Origin: Oscillospiraceae bacterium
GTDB lineage: Bacteria > Bacillota > Clostridia > Oscillospirales > CAG-272
DNA: 63,662 nt
Direction: 5' to 3'
Assembly: GCA_015063535.1 (NCBI GenBank)
Contig: SVTY01000011.1
Location: 1 to 63,662 of the forward strand
Positions 7,804 through 15,751 of this stretch are shown piece by piece (the stretch's first letter is position 1; each line of letters starts with the position of its first letter). Position numbers and translations under genes: made by a program. Below the pieces are notes generated by a model that ran no database searches, was not told the origin of the DNA, and was given only the letters and a program-made list of their open reading frames with translations.

Positions 7804-8769
7804 TCAGCGAAGGGTGATGCGGATGTCCCCCGTATCGGTGGTGATCTCACATTTGCCGCCGTTCAGCGTTTGAGGAACATCGGTCTTGCCCGTATCGGTC
7901 GTGGCAAAAAATATCTTTTCGGAAAGCAGGCTTCCCGTCACGTCGCCCGTGTCGGTGGTAACCGACAGCTCGTTGGCATCACAGCCGTCGAAGGAAACAT
8001 CGCCCGTGCTTCGTTCAACGGAAATGCGCTCTGCGGCGATGACATTGGTCAGAAACAGCTCACCTGTGCTGCCTGTGGAGCGGAAGCTCTTGCATGAGAG
8101 GTCGGTGAGCTTCGCATCGCCCGTACTGACGGTGACGCTTGCGTCGTCTGTACAGGTGACAGAGCTGACAGCAATATCTCCCGTGGTAGTCGAAAGGTCA
8201 AGGGAGTTTGCTGTAATATCCGTAAGACGGATGTCGCCCGTGGTGGTTCCGATCTTCACGGCTCCCGATACCGAAGCCTCGCAGGTGACGTCGCCCGTAT
8301 GGAGCGAGAGCGTGACTGTCTCGAAGGTAAAGTCCTTGGGGATGCCGATGTCTCCCGTGTCCTCGTCAACGGTAAGTGTGCCGTATTGGCCGCTTGGCAG
8401 ATAGACGGTGACCATGGAGTGATCGCCCGAGAAAATGCCGATGTGGTCGTACCAATTGCGGGTATCGACCAATTCAACGGTGAGAGTGCCGTCCGTGACG
8501 GTTACGGTGTGTCTCATTCGTTCGGCTTCATAGCAGACGACCTTGGCTTTGCCGTCAGAGGACGGAAGAAAGGCGATGTCTGCGGTATTGGTGCGAATCG
8601 AGATATCCCGAAATCCCTCCTTGATATCGTGGGTATTCGTTTGGTTTTTGACGGTACCGAGTTTCCAAAAATCCCAGTTCAGAATCGTCATGGTAACTGC
8701 GAAGATGAGCACTCCCAGCAACACCAAGGACGCCGCTACGATGAGCCATACTTTGGTTGCCGTTTTCAT
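7804..8769 (-). CDS. DUF4097 beta-strand-repeat membrane-anchored protein
   Basis: A 321-residue protein with one N-terminal membrane anchor (about residues 6-27) and then a beta-helix-like domain built of short strands, each turning at a TGD or TGE motif (VDEDTGDIGI, STTGDIAVSS, TDTGDVTGSL, TDTGDIRITL and others). This is the hallmark of DUF4097. The molecular role is not established; members accompany PadR-DUF1700 in envelope-stress or bacteriocin-response operons. The start is at 8769 after AAAGGAG, and the ATGA overlap with the DUF1700 stop indicates translational coupling. Confidence 0.9.
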   Translation of the reverse strand: MKTATKVWLIVAASLVLLGVLIFAVTMTILNWDFWKLGTVKNQTNTHDIKEGFRDISIRTNTADIAFLPSSDGKAKVVCYEAERMRHTVTVTDGTLTVELVDTRNWYDHIGIFSGDHSMVTVYLPSGQYGTLTVDEDTGDIGIPKDFTFETVTLSLHTGDVTCEASVSGAVKIGTTTGDIRLTDITANSLDLSTTTGDIAVSSVTCTDDASVTVSTGDAKLTDLSCKSFRSTGSTGELFLTNVIAAERISVERSTGDVSFDGCDANELSVTTDTGDVTGSLLSEKIFFATTDTGKTDVPQTLNGGKCEITTDTGDIRITLR

Positions 8770-9368
8770 TCTTCTTTCTCCTTTCTTACGAAGCATTTTT
8801 TAATTCCCAGCACGCTTTGTGCCGTGAGGTACGCCGTTCCCTTGGTGGCGGCAAGGCATCCGAAAAACAGGAAGATGGCAAGCCCTGCGCAGGCAAGTCC
8901 TGCTCCGATGAGCATGATGCCCGATACGACATTACCGAACACGATGAGCAGAACGCCTCCCGCAATGCCGCCCACCGCACCGCCGACCAGTGCTCCGAAC
9001 ACCGACCAGATGCACACGACCACCGACCATATCACGGCGTACAGCGCCAGAAGGACGACGAAGGCGGCGATCAGCAGAATGAGCCACAGCGGAGAGCCTG
9101 CCGCCAGCAGGACGATCTCCCACGCCCGCATGCGGCGTTTGGGCTTGATCCGCTCCTTGGCAAGCTTAGCAAGCGGGATATCCGCAATGATCTGCGCCGA
9201 TATGTCTGCCACAGAGCCGATCTCGGTTACGGCTTCCTCCTCCGTCATGCCCTCTTCGATGCGGTCATCGATCATTTCACTGTAAAAGCCGAGTCTTTCC
9301 TCCACTTCCTGTTGGGGCAAGCCCGAAAGCTGCTTTTGAAGCTCGGCGATAAATTCTTGTTTGGTCAC
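8766..9368 (-). CDS. DUF1700 membrane protein
   Basis: A 200-residue protein. The N-terminal ~65 residues form the DUF1700 helical domain (KQEFIAELQKQLSGLPQQEV, then YSEMIDDRIEEGMTEEEAV), followed by a basic stretch and four Gly/Ala/Val-rich membrane segments. The start is a GTG at 9368, not the frame's upstream ATG: it sits behind a run of AGGAGG-like sequence and its GTGA overlaps the PadR stop codon. Middle gene of a three-gene coupled operon (PadR, DUF1700, DUF4097). Exact function unknown. Confidence 0.9.
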   Translation of the reverse strand: MTKQEFIAELQKQLSGLPQQEVEERLGFYSEMIDDRIEEGMTEEEAVTEIGSVADISAQIIADIPLAKLAKERIKPKRRMRAWEIVLLAAGSPLWLILLIAAFVVLLALYAVIWSVVVCIWSVFGALVGGAVGGIAGGVLLIVFGNVVSGIMLIGAGLACAGLAIFLFFGCLAATKGTAYLTAQSVLGIKKCFVRKEKEE

Positions 9369-9682
9369 TTGCTTTCCTCCTCCTTGATTACAAATTGATA
9401 GATCGACATCACTTCCCGCCATTCCTCCCGAAATTCCTCCAGGCGTTTCAGACCGAGGTCGGTGATGTGATAGTACTTGCGAAGCCGTCCGCCATGCTCG
9501 GAGGCTCGCACCGTCAGCATTCCCGCAAGCTCCAAACGCTTGAGGATGGTATACAGCGTCGATTCCGACATGTCAATACAGGGCTTGATATCTTTGATGA
9601 TCTGATAGCCGTAGGAATCCTCGCTCCTGATGGCGGCTAACACGCATATATCGAGCAATCCTCGCTTTAGCTGAATATCCAT
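9365..9682 (-). CDS. PadR-family transcriptional regulator
   Basis: A 105-residue winged-helix protein of the short PadR type: LKRGLLDICVLAAIRSEDSY, GYQIIKDI, SESTLYTILKRLELAGMLTV (recognition helix) and GGRLRKYYHITDLG (wing). It probably represses its own operon until an envelope signal or ligand relieves it. The promoter at 9707-9735 lies directly upstream, and the palindrome TTACGTAA just before the AGGAGG site is a possible operator. Heads the PadR-DUF1700-DUF4097 operon. Confidence 0.93.
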   Translation of the reverse strand: MDIQLKRGLLDICVLAAIRSEDSYGYQIIKDIKPCIDMSESTLYTILKRLELAGMLTVRASEHGGRLRKYYHITDLGLKRLEEFREEWREVMSIYQFVIKEEESK

Positions 9683-9706
9683 ACTATGCTCCTCCTTACG
9701 TAATAT

Positions 9707-9735
9707 ATCATATCACGAAGTATTGTGCTTGTCAA
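9707..9735 (-). promoter_or_regulatory. sigma-A promoter of the padR operon
   Basis: TTGACA (9730-9735), 17-bp spacer, TATGAT (9707-9712) with TGA extension. TTACGTAA at 9696-9703 lies downstream of the -10 and could be a PadR operator. Confidence 0.75.
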
Positions 9736-9802
9736 GAGGTTTAAGAAAGTTTTTTATAAAAAACGAAGGAAGCAGGCAGAGCTTTTGCTCTGCCTGCTTT
9801 GT

Positions 9803-10780
9803 TTATTCTACAATGGAATCCTGCAAAAATTCGGCAATGTCGCTCTTTTGCAGCCCCAAGAACTCGACGGCATCAGAGGCGAAGCGAGGGATGCTTGCCA
9901 GCCCATCTGTCGAATGGGCATCGCTTCCGAAGGTAAACTGACAGCCGACTTCCTTGGCGATCTTGAAGATTCGCATCTGCGGATTCTTCGTCAGATCGGG
10001 CTCCATGCCTCTCAGCTCGGAGAGATTGATCTCCACATAGGCACCGATCTTTTTGGCTCGGGTAAAGCAATCTCTGAGCGTCTCATCGCTCAAGAGCGGA
10101 ACACTTTCCTTTTTCAGCTTTCCAGGCAGGCATCCGAAGGCGAAGGGATGGGCGATGGATGTGGGCAGGGTCTTACAGATCCGGGCAAATTCCTCGTTCT
10201 CCACCAATCCGTAGAAGTTATCAATATTTGCCTTGGTGACAAATGCTTGAATATCCGTCTTCATTTCGGGGATATATTTCATCAGTCTCGCTTCCGACAG
10301 ATCCCTTGTCATGCGAGCCACGTCATCGGGGTCAAGCTCGGGACACCGCTCGATGATCCGAGCCTTGATGGTCTCTCTCATCTCCCGTACCTCGGGATAG
10401 TCCCACATAACCTCGTTCCGCATATGCAGGTGGCTGTTGGGAACCAGCATAAAATCAAAGTTCTTTGCGCCCTCCACGGTCATACCGAGGCGGTCGTAGC
10501 AGCCGTAATATTCGCTTTCCGCACCGTACAGGCACTTCATGCCCTTGGGTTCCAGCAGCCGCATGACCGTTTTGGAATCCTGCGAGCGGCGGATCGACTG
10601 AGGACTATACCAGCCCGAGCATCCCTTCACATGCTCGGTATCCCAGATGTGGTTGGCAAGTCCGAAGGTCTTCAGCCCTACCTCTTGCGCCTTTTTGATA
10701 TAATTTTCCGTGGTGGCGTTAAAGTCGCCGCAGCAAAGGGACATGATGTTATGGGTGTGGATGTCATGCAATACTTTCAT
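9803..10780 (-). CDS. PHP-domain metal-dependent hydrolase
   Basis: A 325-residue protein of the polymerase-and-histidinol-phosphatase superfamily. DIHTHN near the N-terminus (H8, H10) is the first metal motif, NSHLHM lies in the middle, and FGSDAHSTDGLAS near the C-terminus provides the last Asp/His ligands. These enzymes hydrolyse phosphoesters using two or three metal ions; the substrate is not evident and no histidine-biosynthesis genes are nearby. AAGGAG precedes the start. Single-gene transcript with its own promoter and a 5'-terminal hairpin. Confidence 0.85.
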   Translation of the reverse strand: MKVLHDIHTHNIMSLCCGDFNATTENYIKKAQEVGLKTFGLANHIWDTEHVKGCSGWYSPQSIRRSQDSKTVMRLLEPKGMKCLYGAESEYYGCYDRLGMTVEGAKNFDFMLVPNSHLHMRNEVMWDYPEVREMRETIKARIIERCPELDPDDVARMTRDLSEARLMKYIPEMKTDIQAFVTKANIDNFYGLVENEEFARICKTLPTSIAHPFAFGCLPGKLKKESVPLLSDETLRDCFTRAKKIGAYVEINLSELRGMEPDLTKNPQMRIFKIAKEVGCQFTFGSDAHSTDGLASIPRFASDAVEFLGLQKSDIAEFLQDSIVE

Positions 10781-10811
10781 ATCAATTTCTCCTTTTTTAA
10801 AGACGGTTCCC

Positions 10812-10836
10812 GCCCCTGTCCCTCTCGGACAGGGGG
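10812..10836 (-). promoter_or_regulatory. 5'-terminal hairpin in the PHP-gene leader
   Basis: CCCCTGTCC and GGACAGGGG pair around a five-base loop, a few bases downstream of the predicted transcription start. It could stabilise the mRNA; no ligand-binding structure is apparent. Confidence 0.5.
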
Positions 10837-10845
10837 CTTAATTGT

Positions 10846-10874
10846 ATTATACATCAGATACACGGGCTTGTCAA
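10846..10874 (-). promoter_or_regulatory. sigma-A promoter of the PHP hydrolase gene
   Basis: TTGACA (10869-10874), 17-bp spacer, TATAAT (10846-10851) with TG extension. Confidence 0.8.
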
Positions 10875-10897
10875 GCTACTTGCCCGAGTTTTCACGG

Positions 10898-12136
10898 TTA
10901 TCCCTTTGTTCCCAGCGGAACGAAGGTATTGAAGTCGGCGACAAGTCCGTCTCCGCTTTCCTCCGCATCCAATTCTTGCTCGGTAATAATTCCCTTGACA
11001 GCGGCATCGACCACGCCTTGTAGGGTCGTTACGAACTCAGCAGCCTCGGTTGCATCCAGCACGAGATCCTCGCCGACGACCATCTGGCACAGGTAGACGC
11101 CATCCTGCTGTCCGCCGAGAGTCTCCCGACACAGGGTCTGAATGGCATTGCCAAGCTCACCGAAGTTCCAACGGTATACACAGACGATTTTGCAATCCTC
11201 GCCGTTCTTGGCTCGGATCACGTCAACAAGGCTCTTGTATTTTGCGGTAAAAGCTTCGGTATCGGCATTCTCTACATCCAGAGCGCCAAGGTCGATGACG
11301 ACGACATCTGCCTTGCGAGCAAAGCCATGCTCTGCCGCAGCATCACGCTTGACAGCGGTCTTGGTGTAACGGGCAGACAGGTCATCTGCGCCCGTAACTG
11401 CCGTCAGCATAGAAACAATCGCATAATCTGCCTTCATTGCTTCTGCCAGTTTGTAGCTGTACGCCGACGTGACATCCTCACCGCCGACAGCTTCGGTACC
11501 GCCGATAAACTCGATATACAAATCGTTATTGTCGGGAGTATCCGCACTGATGATGCCCGTGTAGGTGACCTTGGTGACCTGAGCCGTCGCAACAGCTTGG
11601 TCGGTGATTCGGACAAGGCGGACGGTGTGGTTGCCCATGGGTACCGAGCCGACCGAAATCAGACTCTTTCCGTTCACCTCAAAGAAAGCCTCTCCCGAAA
11701 TGGGCTTACAAAGCTCGCCGTCCACAAAGACCTTGAAGCGGCAGGCGGCAGAGGATATGACCTCAAACGCCAACGAGCGCCCCGAATTTCTCAAAACGAA
11801 CTCAATTCCCGAGCCGCTGTGATCGAGATTGATCTGCGAATCGGTGGCAACGGTTCTGCCGCCCAGCAGCTTGATGCCGGTGGTGCTTGCGTTCAGTGCG
11901 GTGGTCGTCGTTTGAATGGTGCTTCCGCCACCCTCTCCTTCTCCGTCGCCCTCGCCTTCACCCTCGCCGTCTGTATCGGGCGTGGGGGTGGGGGTCGGGG
12001 TGGGAGTGGGAGCAGAGGTCTCAGTTCCCGCCGTGGTCTCGGCGCCGTCTTCCACATCCTTGCCGCAGGCAACCATGCCAAGCAGCAGGAGAAATGCCAG
12101 CAGGAGTGCTACTATTTTCTTCATATTCTTCAACAT
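10898..12136 (-). CDS. lipoprotein with degenerate CE2/SGNH-esterase fold
   Basis: A 412-residue secreted lipoprotein. The signal peptide ends in a lipobox LLGMVAC (Cys24), followed by a Pro/Thr then Gly/Glu low-complexity linker (about residues 40-72). A beta-rich domain with NHTVRLVRIT follows, then a region aligning to CE2-type SGNH hydrolases: YIEFIGGTEAVGGE in place of the usual FIGDSITCG-like block, and IDLGALDVEN in place of the G.ND block. The nucleophile Ser, the block-III Asn and a C-terminal DxxH are all missing, so it is probably a binding protein and not an esterase. It is 13 bp behind the 1050-residue GLUG protein with a clear AGGAGG site; same operon. The family assignment is inference. 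Confidence 0.68.
   Translation of the reverse strand: MLKNMKKIVALLLAFLLLLGMVACGKDVEDGAETTAGTETSAPTPTPTPTPTPDTDGEGEGEGDGEGEGGGSTIQTTTTALNASTTGIKLLGGRTVATDSQINLDHSGSGIEFVLRNSGRSLAFEVISSAACRFKVFVDGELCKPISGEAFFEVNGKSLISVGSVPMGNHTVRLVRITDQAVATAQVTKVTYTGIISADTPDNNDLYIEFIGGTEAVGGEDVTSAYSYKLAEAMKADYAIVSMLTAVTGADDLSARYTKTAVKRDAAAEHGFARKADVVVIDLGALDVENADTEAFTAKYKSLVDVIRAKNGEDCKIVCVYRWNFGELGNAIQTLCRETLGGQQDGVYLCQMVVGEDLVLDATEAAEFVTTLQGVVDAAVKGIITEQELDAEESGDGLVADFNTFVPLGTKG
11930..12022. repeat. low-complexity coding repeat (linker of the lipoprotein)
   Basis: Short repeated units encode TPTPTPTPTP and GEGEGEGDGEGEGG. Such tracts may vary in length between strains. Confidence 0.7.
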
Positions 12137-12149
12137 CGTTCTCTCCTCC

Positions 12150-15100
12150 TTACATTGCGTATTGCGCTGTGACCGTTCCGTTTACAACAACGAGAGCAAC
12201 AGCCGTTCCTACGATCATCGAACCGTCCACGCCGACAAGATACGGCTTGACAACGAGCGTTCCCGACATATTGACGGGCAGATTGATGACGGTCAGTGCC
12301 GACAGATAAGTACAGCCGAGCGATTCGGCAGTCATGGGAGCTTTCAGGTTTCCGTCCTCGCTGTATTGGTTGATGGTAGTATAGACCGTCTCGGTCTCGG
12401 GATTCTCGGCGGCGCATGCCACGCCGATCGAGCCGATGGCGTAGACCTCAAAGCCTGTGACGGCGTAGTGCAGGTCGTTCACGCCTGCTACGAGACGAAT
12501 TCCCAGCGTATCGGCATCGCCCTCGGTGATCTTATACTGATATCCCTTGTAGGCGATATCCTTGGTGGTATCGACATCGTTCCCTGCCACAGCCATCAGC
12601 GTGGGGGTGGGAGCACCGTTCGTCACGTACCAGCCGGAGCCGAAATCAAAGCCTTTGGATTTGAGGGTATCGACTGCTGCCACGCCCTTACAGTCATCGG
12701 CGTTGGTCAGGATCGTCGGAAGAGTTCCGTCGGTGATGGGTACATTGTACGCCTTGACAGCGTTATCCCAGTTCAACTCAGCATTGACAGTGCCGCCGAC
12801 GAGGTCAACGACGGTCTCGCCATAGACGAGGCGCACGTTGCCGAATTGCTTGCCAGCGGAATCCAGATTGGACAGCGAAAACGCCAGATTCTTTGCCTTG
12901 GTTCCGTTGACGGCGTTTTTGACAAAATAACAGTTTTCAAAGGCAAAGCACTGATAATCGCTTGCCGTGGGGTCGGTCGTGATATTGGTTCCGGCAATAT
13001 CTCCGACCCATGCGCCGGTATAGCTGTCCGCTGCGTTGCTGTTGCTGACCGTACCGAGGGACAGGCAATTCTTAAAGGTACTCGTCAGAGCGCCTTCCTG
13101 CGTACCGACAAGACCGCCTGTACGGGTGTTTGCTATGGAGGTCGTTACGCTTCCCGCATTCACTGCATCCTCCATGTAAATAGGAGCTTTGCACTCTCCG
13201 ATCAAGCCGCCGCCCAAAATGGTGGTGGAAATTGCTCCGCTGTTGTAGACATTGGTCATAACAACAGCATATCCGCTTGTGGCGACAACAGGGTTTCTAA
13301 GCTGTCCGACAAGACCGCCTGTGGGCTGAGAGGCAGAGAAAACGGCGCCCGTGTTGGCACAGTTATCCACGCTGATATTCTGGTAGAACGACTCTCCGAT
13401 AAGACCGCCAGCAAAGGAGGTTCCCTTGACGGTTCCGTAGTTGGCGGCGTTTTTGAAGGTGATCACGCCCGTCTTCCCGTCAGCGCCCTTGGCAGAGCCG
13501 ATACCGCCCGACGAACGTTGTCCGTCGATCGTTCCGAAGTTGGTGAAGCCGTCAATTGTGATCGTTTTGACGTTCTCGGTAATGCCGACAAGAGCGCCAA
13601 CATACGCATTGGCGGTGACGTTTGCCGTGTTGACGGAGTTCTTTACCGTAAAGACGGTGGTAGCCGCATCGTTACCGAGCAGGTATCCGACAAAACCGCC
13701 CTGCTGATGACCGCTTGCGGTCGTGGTAACCGTGCCGTTGTTGATTACGTTTTCAAAAGCGACAGCAGCGGGCTTATATCCCTGTCCGAGCACACCGCCA
13801 TTCTGACCGCCGCCAGAAACATTGGCGTGATTGACAGAGTTCTTGACCGTCAGCTTGCCCGATTCGACAACGCCGACGATACCGCCCTTGTGAGCGGAGA
13901 TCGTTAAGACAGCAGAGGCAGCATTGACACAGCCGTCAAGGGTAACATCTGCATTTCCGTAGGCAACGTATCCAACGATACCGCCGCCCTTTCCGCCCGT
14001 GGTGAGCGAGCCGCTGTTGGTAGCCGTCGTAACGGTGGTCTTTGTCTCTCTCAGCCAACCGAACATGCCGCCTACCCAAGAGGAAGAGGAGGTGATCGAG
14101 GCGGTGTTGGAAAGATTCGTTGCCGTAACGGGAGATTTTTCTACGTAGGCAATGATGCCGCCGGCTACGCTCTGACCGTTGACGGCACCCGCGTTGGAGC
14201 AATTCGTCAAGGTAATCGCACCGGTGCTGTCAGATTTGGCAACAAGACCGCCGCATGCCTGTTCGACGGTACTGGTAATGGCACCACTATTGGAACAATC
14301 GGTAAAGGAGTTACTTGCTGTGGTAGAAAGCAAGCCGACAAGACCGCCGGTGAATGCTTTTCCCTGCACCGTTGCCTTGTTTTCGCAACGAAGCATGGTC
14401 GTTGCCACTTTCAGCTCACCGACAAAGCCGCCCGTGTACTGCGTACCCACAACGGCTGCGTTATTGGTGAAATCGGTGACGGACAAGGATGTGCCGCCGA
14501 TTCGTCCGATCACGGCGCCCACACGGGAGTTGCCCGTCGAGGTGGTGGCAGCCGAGCCAACCTTACCGCTGACCGAGCAGTTTGTGACGGTGAGGACGGC
14601 AGCTGCGCCGCCGTTCCATTCATCCGAGCCGCCCAAAAGACCGCCCACGCAGGCGGTGCCGCTCTCCTTGGCGGCGAGCGTGCGGCTGTTTTCCACCGTA
14701 ACGTTCGTCAGGGCGACCGTGCCTGCGACACGGGCGGCAACGATGCCGGCAAAGCCGTTGCCATCTGTACCGGGGGCATCATTGAAAGCGTAGCAATTGG
14801 CAAAGATAACATTCTGTACCACCGCACCGTCGGTCAGGAGGCGGAAGAAGCCGCTCTCGGCGTAGATGCCGCTGATGGTATGGTAACCACCGTTAAAGGT
14901 TCCTGCAAAGTTTTGGATCGCCGTCCACACATTAGCGGGAGCGGCGGTTGCCGTCAGTGCATTGAAACTGCTTGCCGCATTGCCTGTCAGATCGGCATTG
15001 AGCTGAACGGTGACGCCTGCGAAGGTAGGATATACGGCATCCTCACCGTCGGCAGCTTGGCTGGTGTTGGCATAGGTTGCCAGCGTCATGGCATCCTGTG

Positions 15101-15302
15101 CGCCGTTGAGGTGAATGGTTCCCTCGCCTGCGGTCACGATCTGTTCGATCGTCTGTGCCGTCAGCGTGCCGTCAGCCGCCGTGGGGGCGGTGGGAGTGGG
15201 TGCTGCGGGTTCCCCGTCGGCAAAGGCGGTAAGACCCCATGCTGTTCCTGTGGAGAGGAGCATGCAAAGCACCAAGAAAAGGGATAAAAGCTTCTTTTTC
15301 AT
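12150..15302 (-). CDS. giant secreted GLUG-repeat surface protein
   Basis: A 1050-residue secreted protein. It has a typical signal peptide (MKKKLLSLFLVLCMLLSTGT, cleaved after a TAFA-like site) and then a long array of 20-40-residue repeats containing GGLVG, GGIVG, GGFVG or GGIIAYV (GLUG-type units, a parallel beta-helix repeat of cell-surface proteins) over roughly residues 150-800. A C-terminal ~190-residue domain (from SKGFDFGSGWYVTN through IAYKGYQYKI to VNGTVTAQYAM) is shared with the 967-residue neighbour. There is no LPXTG, S-layer or dockerin module, so anchoring must be by another route. Adhesion or matrix binding is inference only. Confidence 0.85.
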   Translation of the reverse strand: MKKKLLSLFLVLCMLLSTGTAWGLTAFADGEPAAPTPTAPTAADGTLTAQTIEQIVTAGEGTIHLNGAQDAMTLATYANTSQAADGEDAVYPTFAGVTVQLNADLTGNAASSFNALTATAAPANVWTAIQNFAGTFNGGYHTISGIYAESGFFRLLTDGAVVQNVIFANCYAFNDAPGTDGNGFAGIVAARVAGTVALTNVTVENSRTLAAKESGTACVGGLLGGSDEWNGGAAAVLTVTNCSVSGKVGSAATTSTGNSRVGAVIGRIGGTSLSVTDFTNNAAVVGTQYTGGFVGELKVATTMLRCENKATVQGKAFTGGLVGLLSTTASNSFTDCSNSGAITSTVEQACGGLVAKSDSTGAITLTNCSNAGAVNGQSVAGGIIAYVEKSPVTATNLSNTASITSSSSWVGGMFGWLRETKTTVTTATNSGSLTTGGKGGGIVGYVAYGNADVTLDGCVNAASAVLTISAHKGGIVGVVESGKLTVKNSVNHANVSGGGQNGGVLGQGYKPAAVAFENVINNGTVTTTASGHQQGGFVGYLLGNDAATTVFTVKNSVNTANVTANAYVGALVGITENVKTITIDGFTNFGTIDGQRSSGGIGSAKGADGKTGVITFKNAANYGTVKGTSFAGGLIGESFYQNISVDNCANTGAVFSASQPTGGLVGQLRNPVVATSGYAVVMTNVYNSGAISTTILGGGLIGECKAPIYMEDAVNAGSVTTSIANTRTGGLVGTQEGALTSTFKNCLSLGTVSNSNAADSYTGAWVGDIAGTNITTDPTASDYQCFAFENCYFVKNAVNGTKAKNLAFSLSNLDSAGKQFGNVRLVYGETVVDLVGGTVNAELNWDNAVKAYNVPITDGTLPTILTNADDCKGVAAVDTLKSKGFDFGSGWYVTNGAPTPTLMAVAGNDVDTTKDIAYKGYQYKITEGDADTLGIRLVAGVNDLHYAVTGFEVYAIGSIGVACAAENPETETVYTTINQYSEDGNLKAPMTAESLGCTYLSALTVINLPVNMSGTLVVKPYLVGVDGSMIVGTAVALVVVNGTVTAQYAM

Positions 15303-15590
15303 GATTCGTTTTTCCTTTCTTTACAAAAATTTTATAACGGTCAAGGGATAGGTATTGCGACGGCGCCCACTCCGTCGCAACGAGGTTGCGGGTTGGAAAT
15401 GCGAATTCGTTACAAGCGGTTTTCCTCCGCCTGTGGGTTTGCTTCTTATTGGTTGATAACGGCTCGTCGAGGGCGCCGCCCCCTACCGATGCTTTGCGTT
15501 TTTTTGCGTTTGCACCGCCTTCGTTGCAGGGGCAGGCGTCCCGACTGTCCGTTACGATCTGTTAAAACATTCCTTGCGGTTTTTTAGCGA
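15303..15590. other. intergenic spacer with repeat fragments
   Basis: No gene found. It contains one arm of a 29-bp inverted repeat (15395-15423), a GC-rich palindrome fragment near 15463-15489 and a shortened copy of the 29-bp REP core seen at 5282-5401 (15524-15553). Confidence 0.65.
15395..15423. repeat. left arm of a 29-bp inverted repeat
   Basis: The arm contains GCGAATTCGTTACA. Its inverted partner at 18746-18774 matches 28 of 29 bases. Between them lie the 48-residue peptide gene and the 967-residue GLUG gene. Confidence 0.8.
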
Positions 15591-15737
15591 TCAGTTGAAT
15601 CCGACGAAGCCGCCGAAATCGTTCTCACCCTCTGCTTCCAGGGGGCTGATGATATCGACAGGGTCGCCCGATGCCGTGATCACGTCCTCACTGGCAAGGG
15701 TCAACAGTTTTACGGAGGGTTCCAAATATTGTTTCAT
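15591..15737 (-). CDS. 48-residue small protein behind the GLUG gene
   Basis: A short gene: ATG at 15735-15737, stop TGA at 15591-15593. It has an excellent ribosome site (GAGGAGG, 9 bases upstream) that overlaps the stop codon of the 967-residue GLUG protein, so the two are translationally coupled. The peptide begins MKQYLEPSVKLLTLASEDVI, continues TASGDPVDIISPLEAEGEND and ends FGGFVGFN. There is no signal peptide, Cys, or membrane segment; net charge is acidic, with a Gly/Phe-rich tail. The N-terminal pattern (MKxYxxPxVxxLxLxxEDVIT.SG) resembles small unnamed proteins I associate with Clostridia, but I cannot assign a function. A secreted-by-leader or modified peptide is possible. Confidence 0.72.
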   Translation of the reverse strand: MKQYLEPSVKLLTLASEDVITASGDPVDIISPLEAEGENDFGGFVGFN

Positions 15738-15751
15738 GTTTCTATACCTCC

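Noticed and set aside
9725-11023. 432-codon plus-strand frame opposite the PHP hydrolase
   Set aside because: Antisense to a gene with intact metal motifs; no promoter on that strand.
11916-13907. 663-codon plus-strand frame antisense to the 1050-residue GLUG gene
   Set aside because: Low-complexity, composition of a reverse-complement frame, no ribosome site; the minus-strand gene has a signal peptide and repeats.
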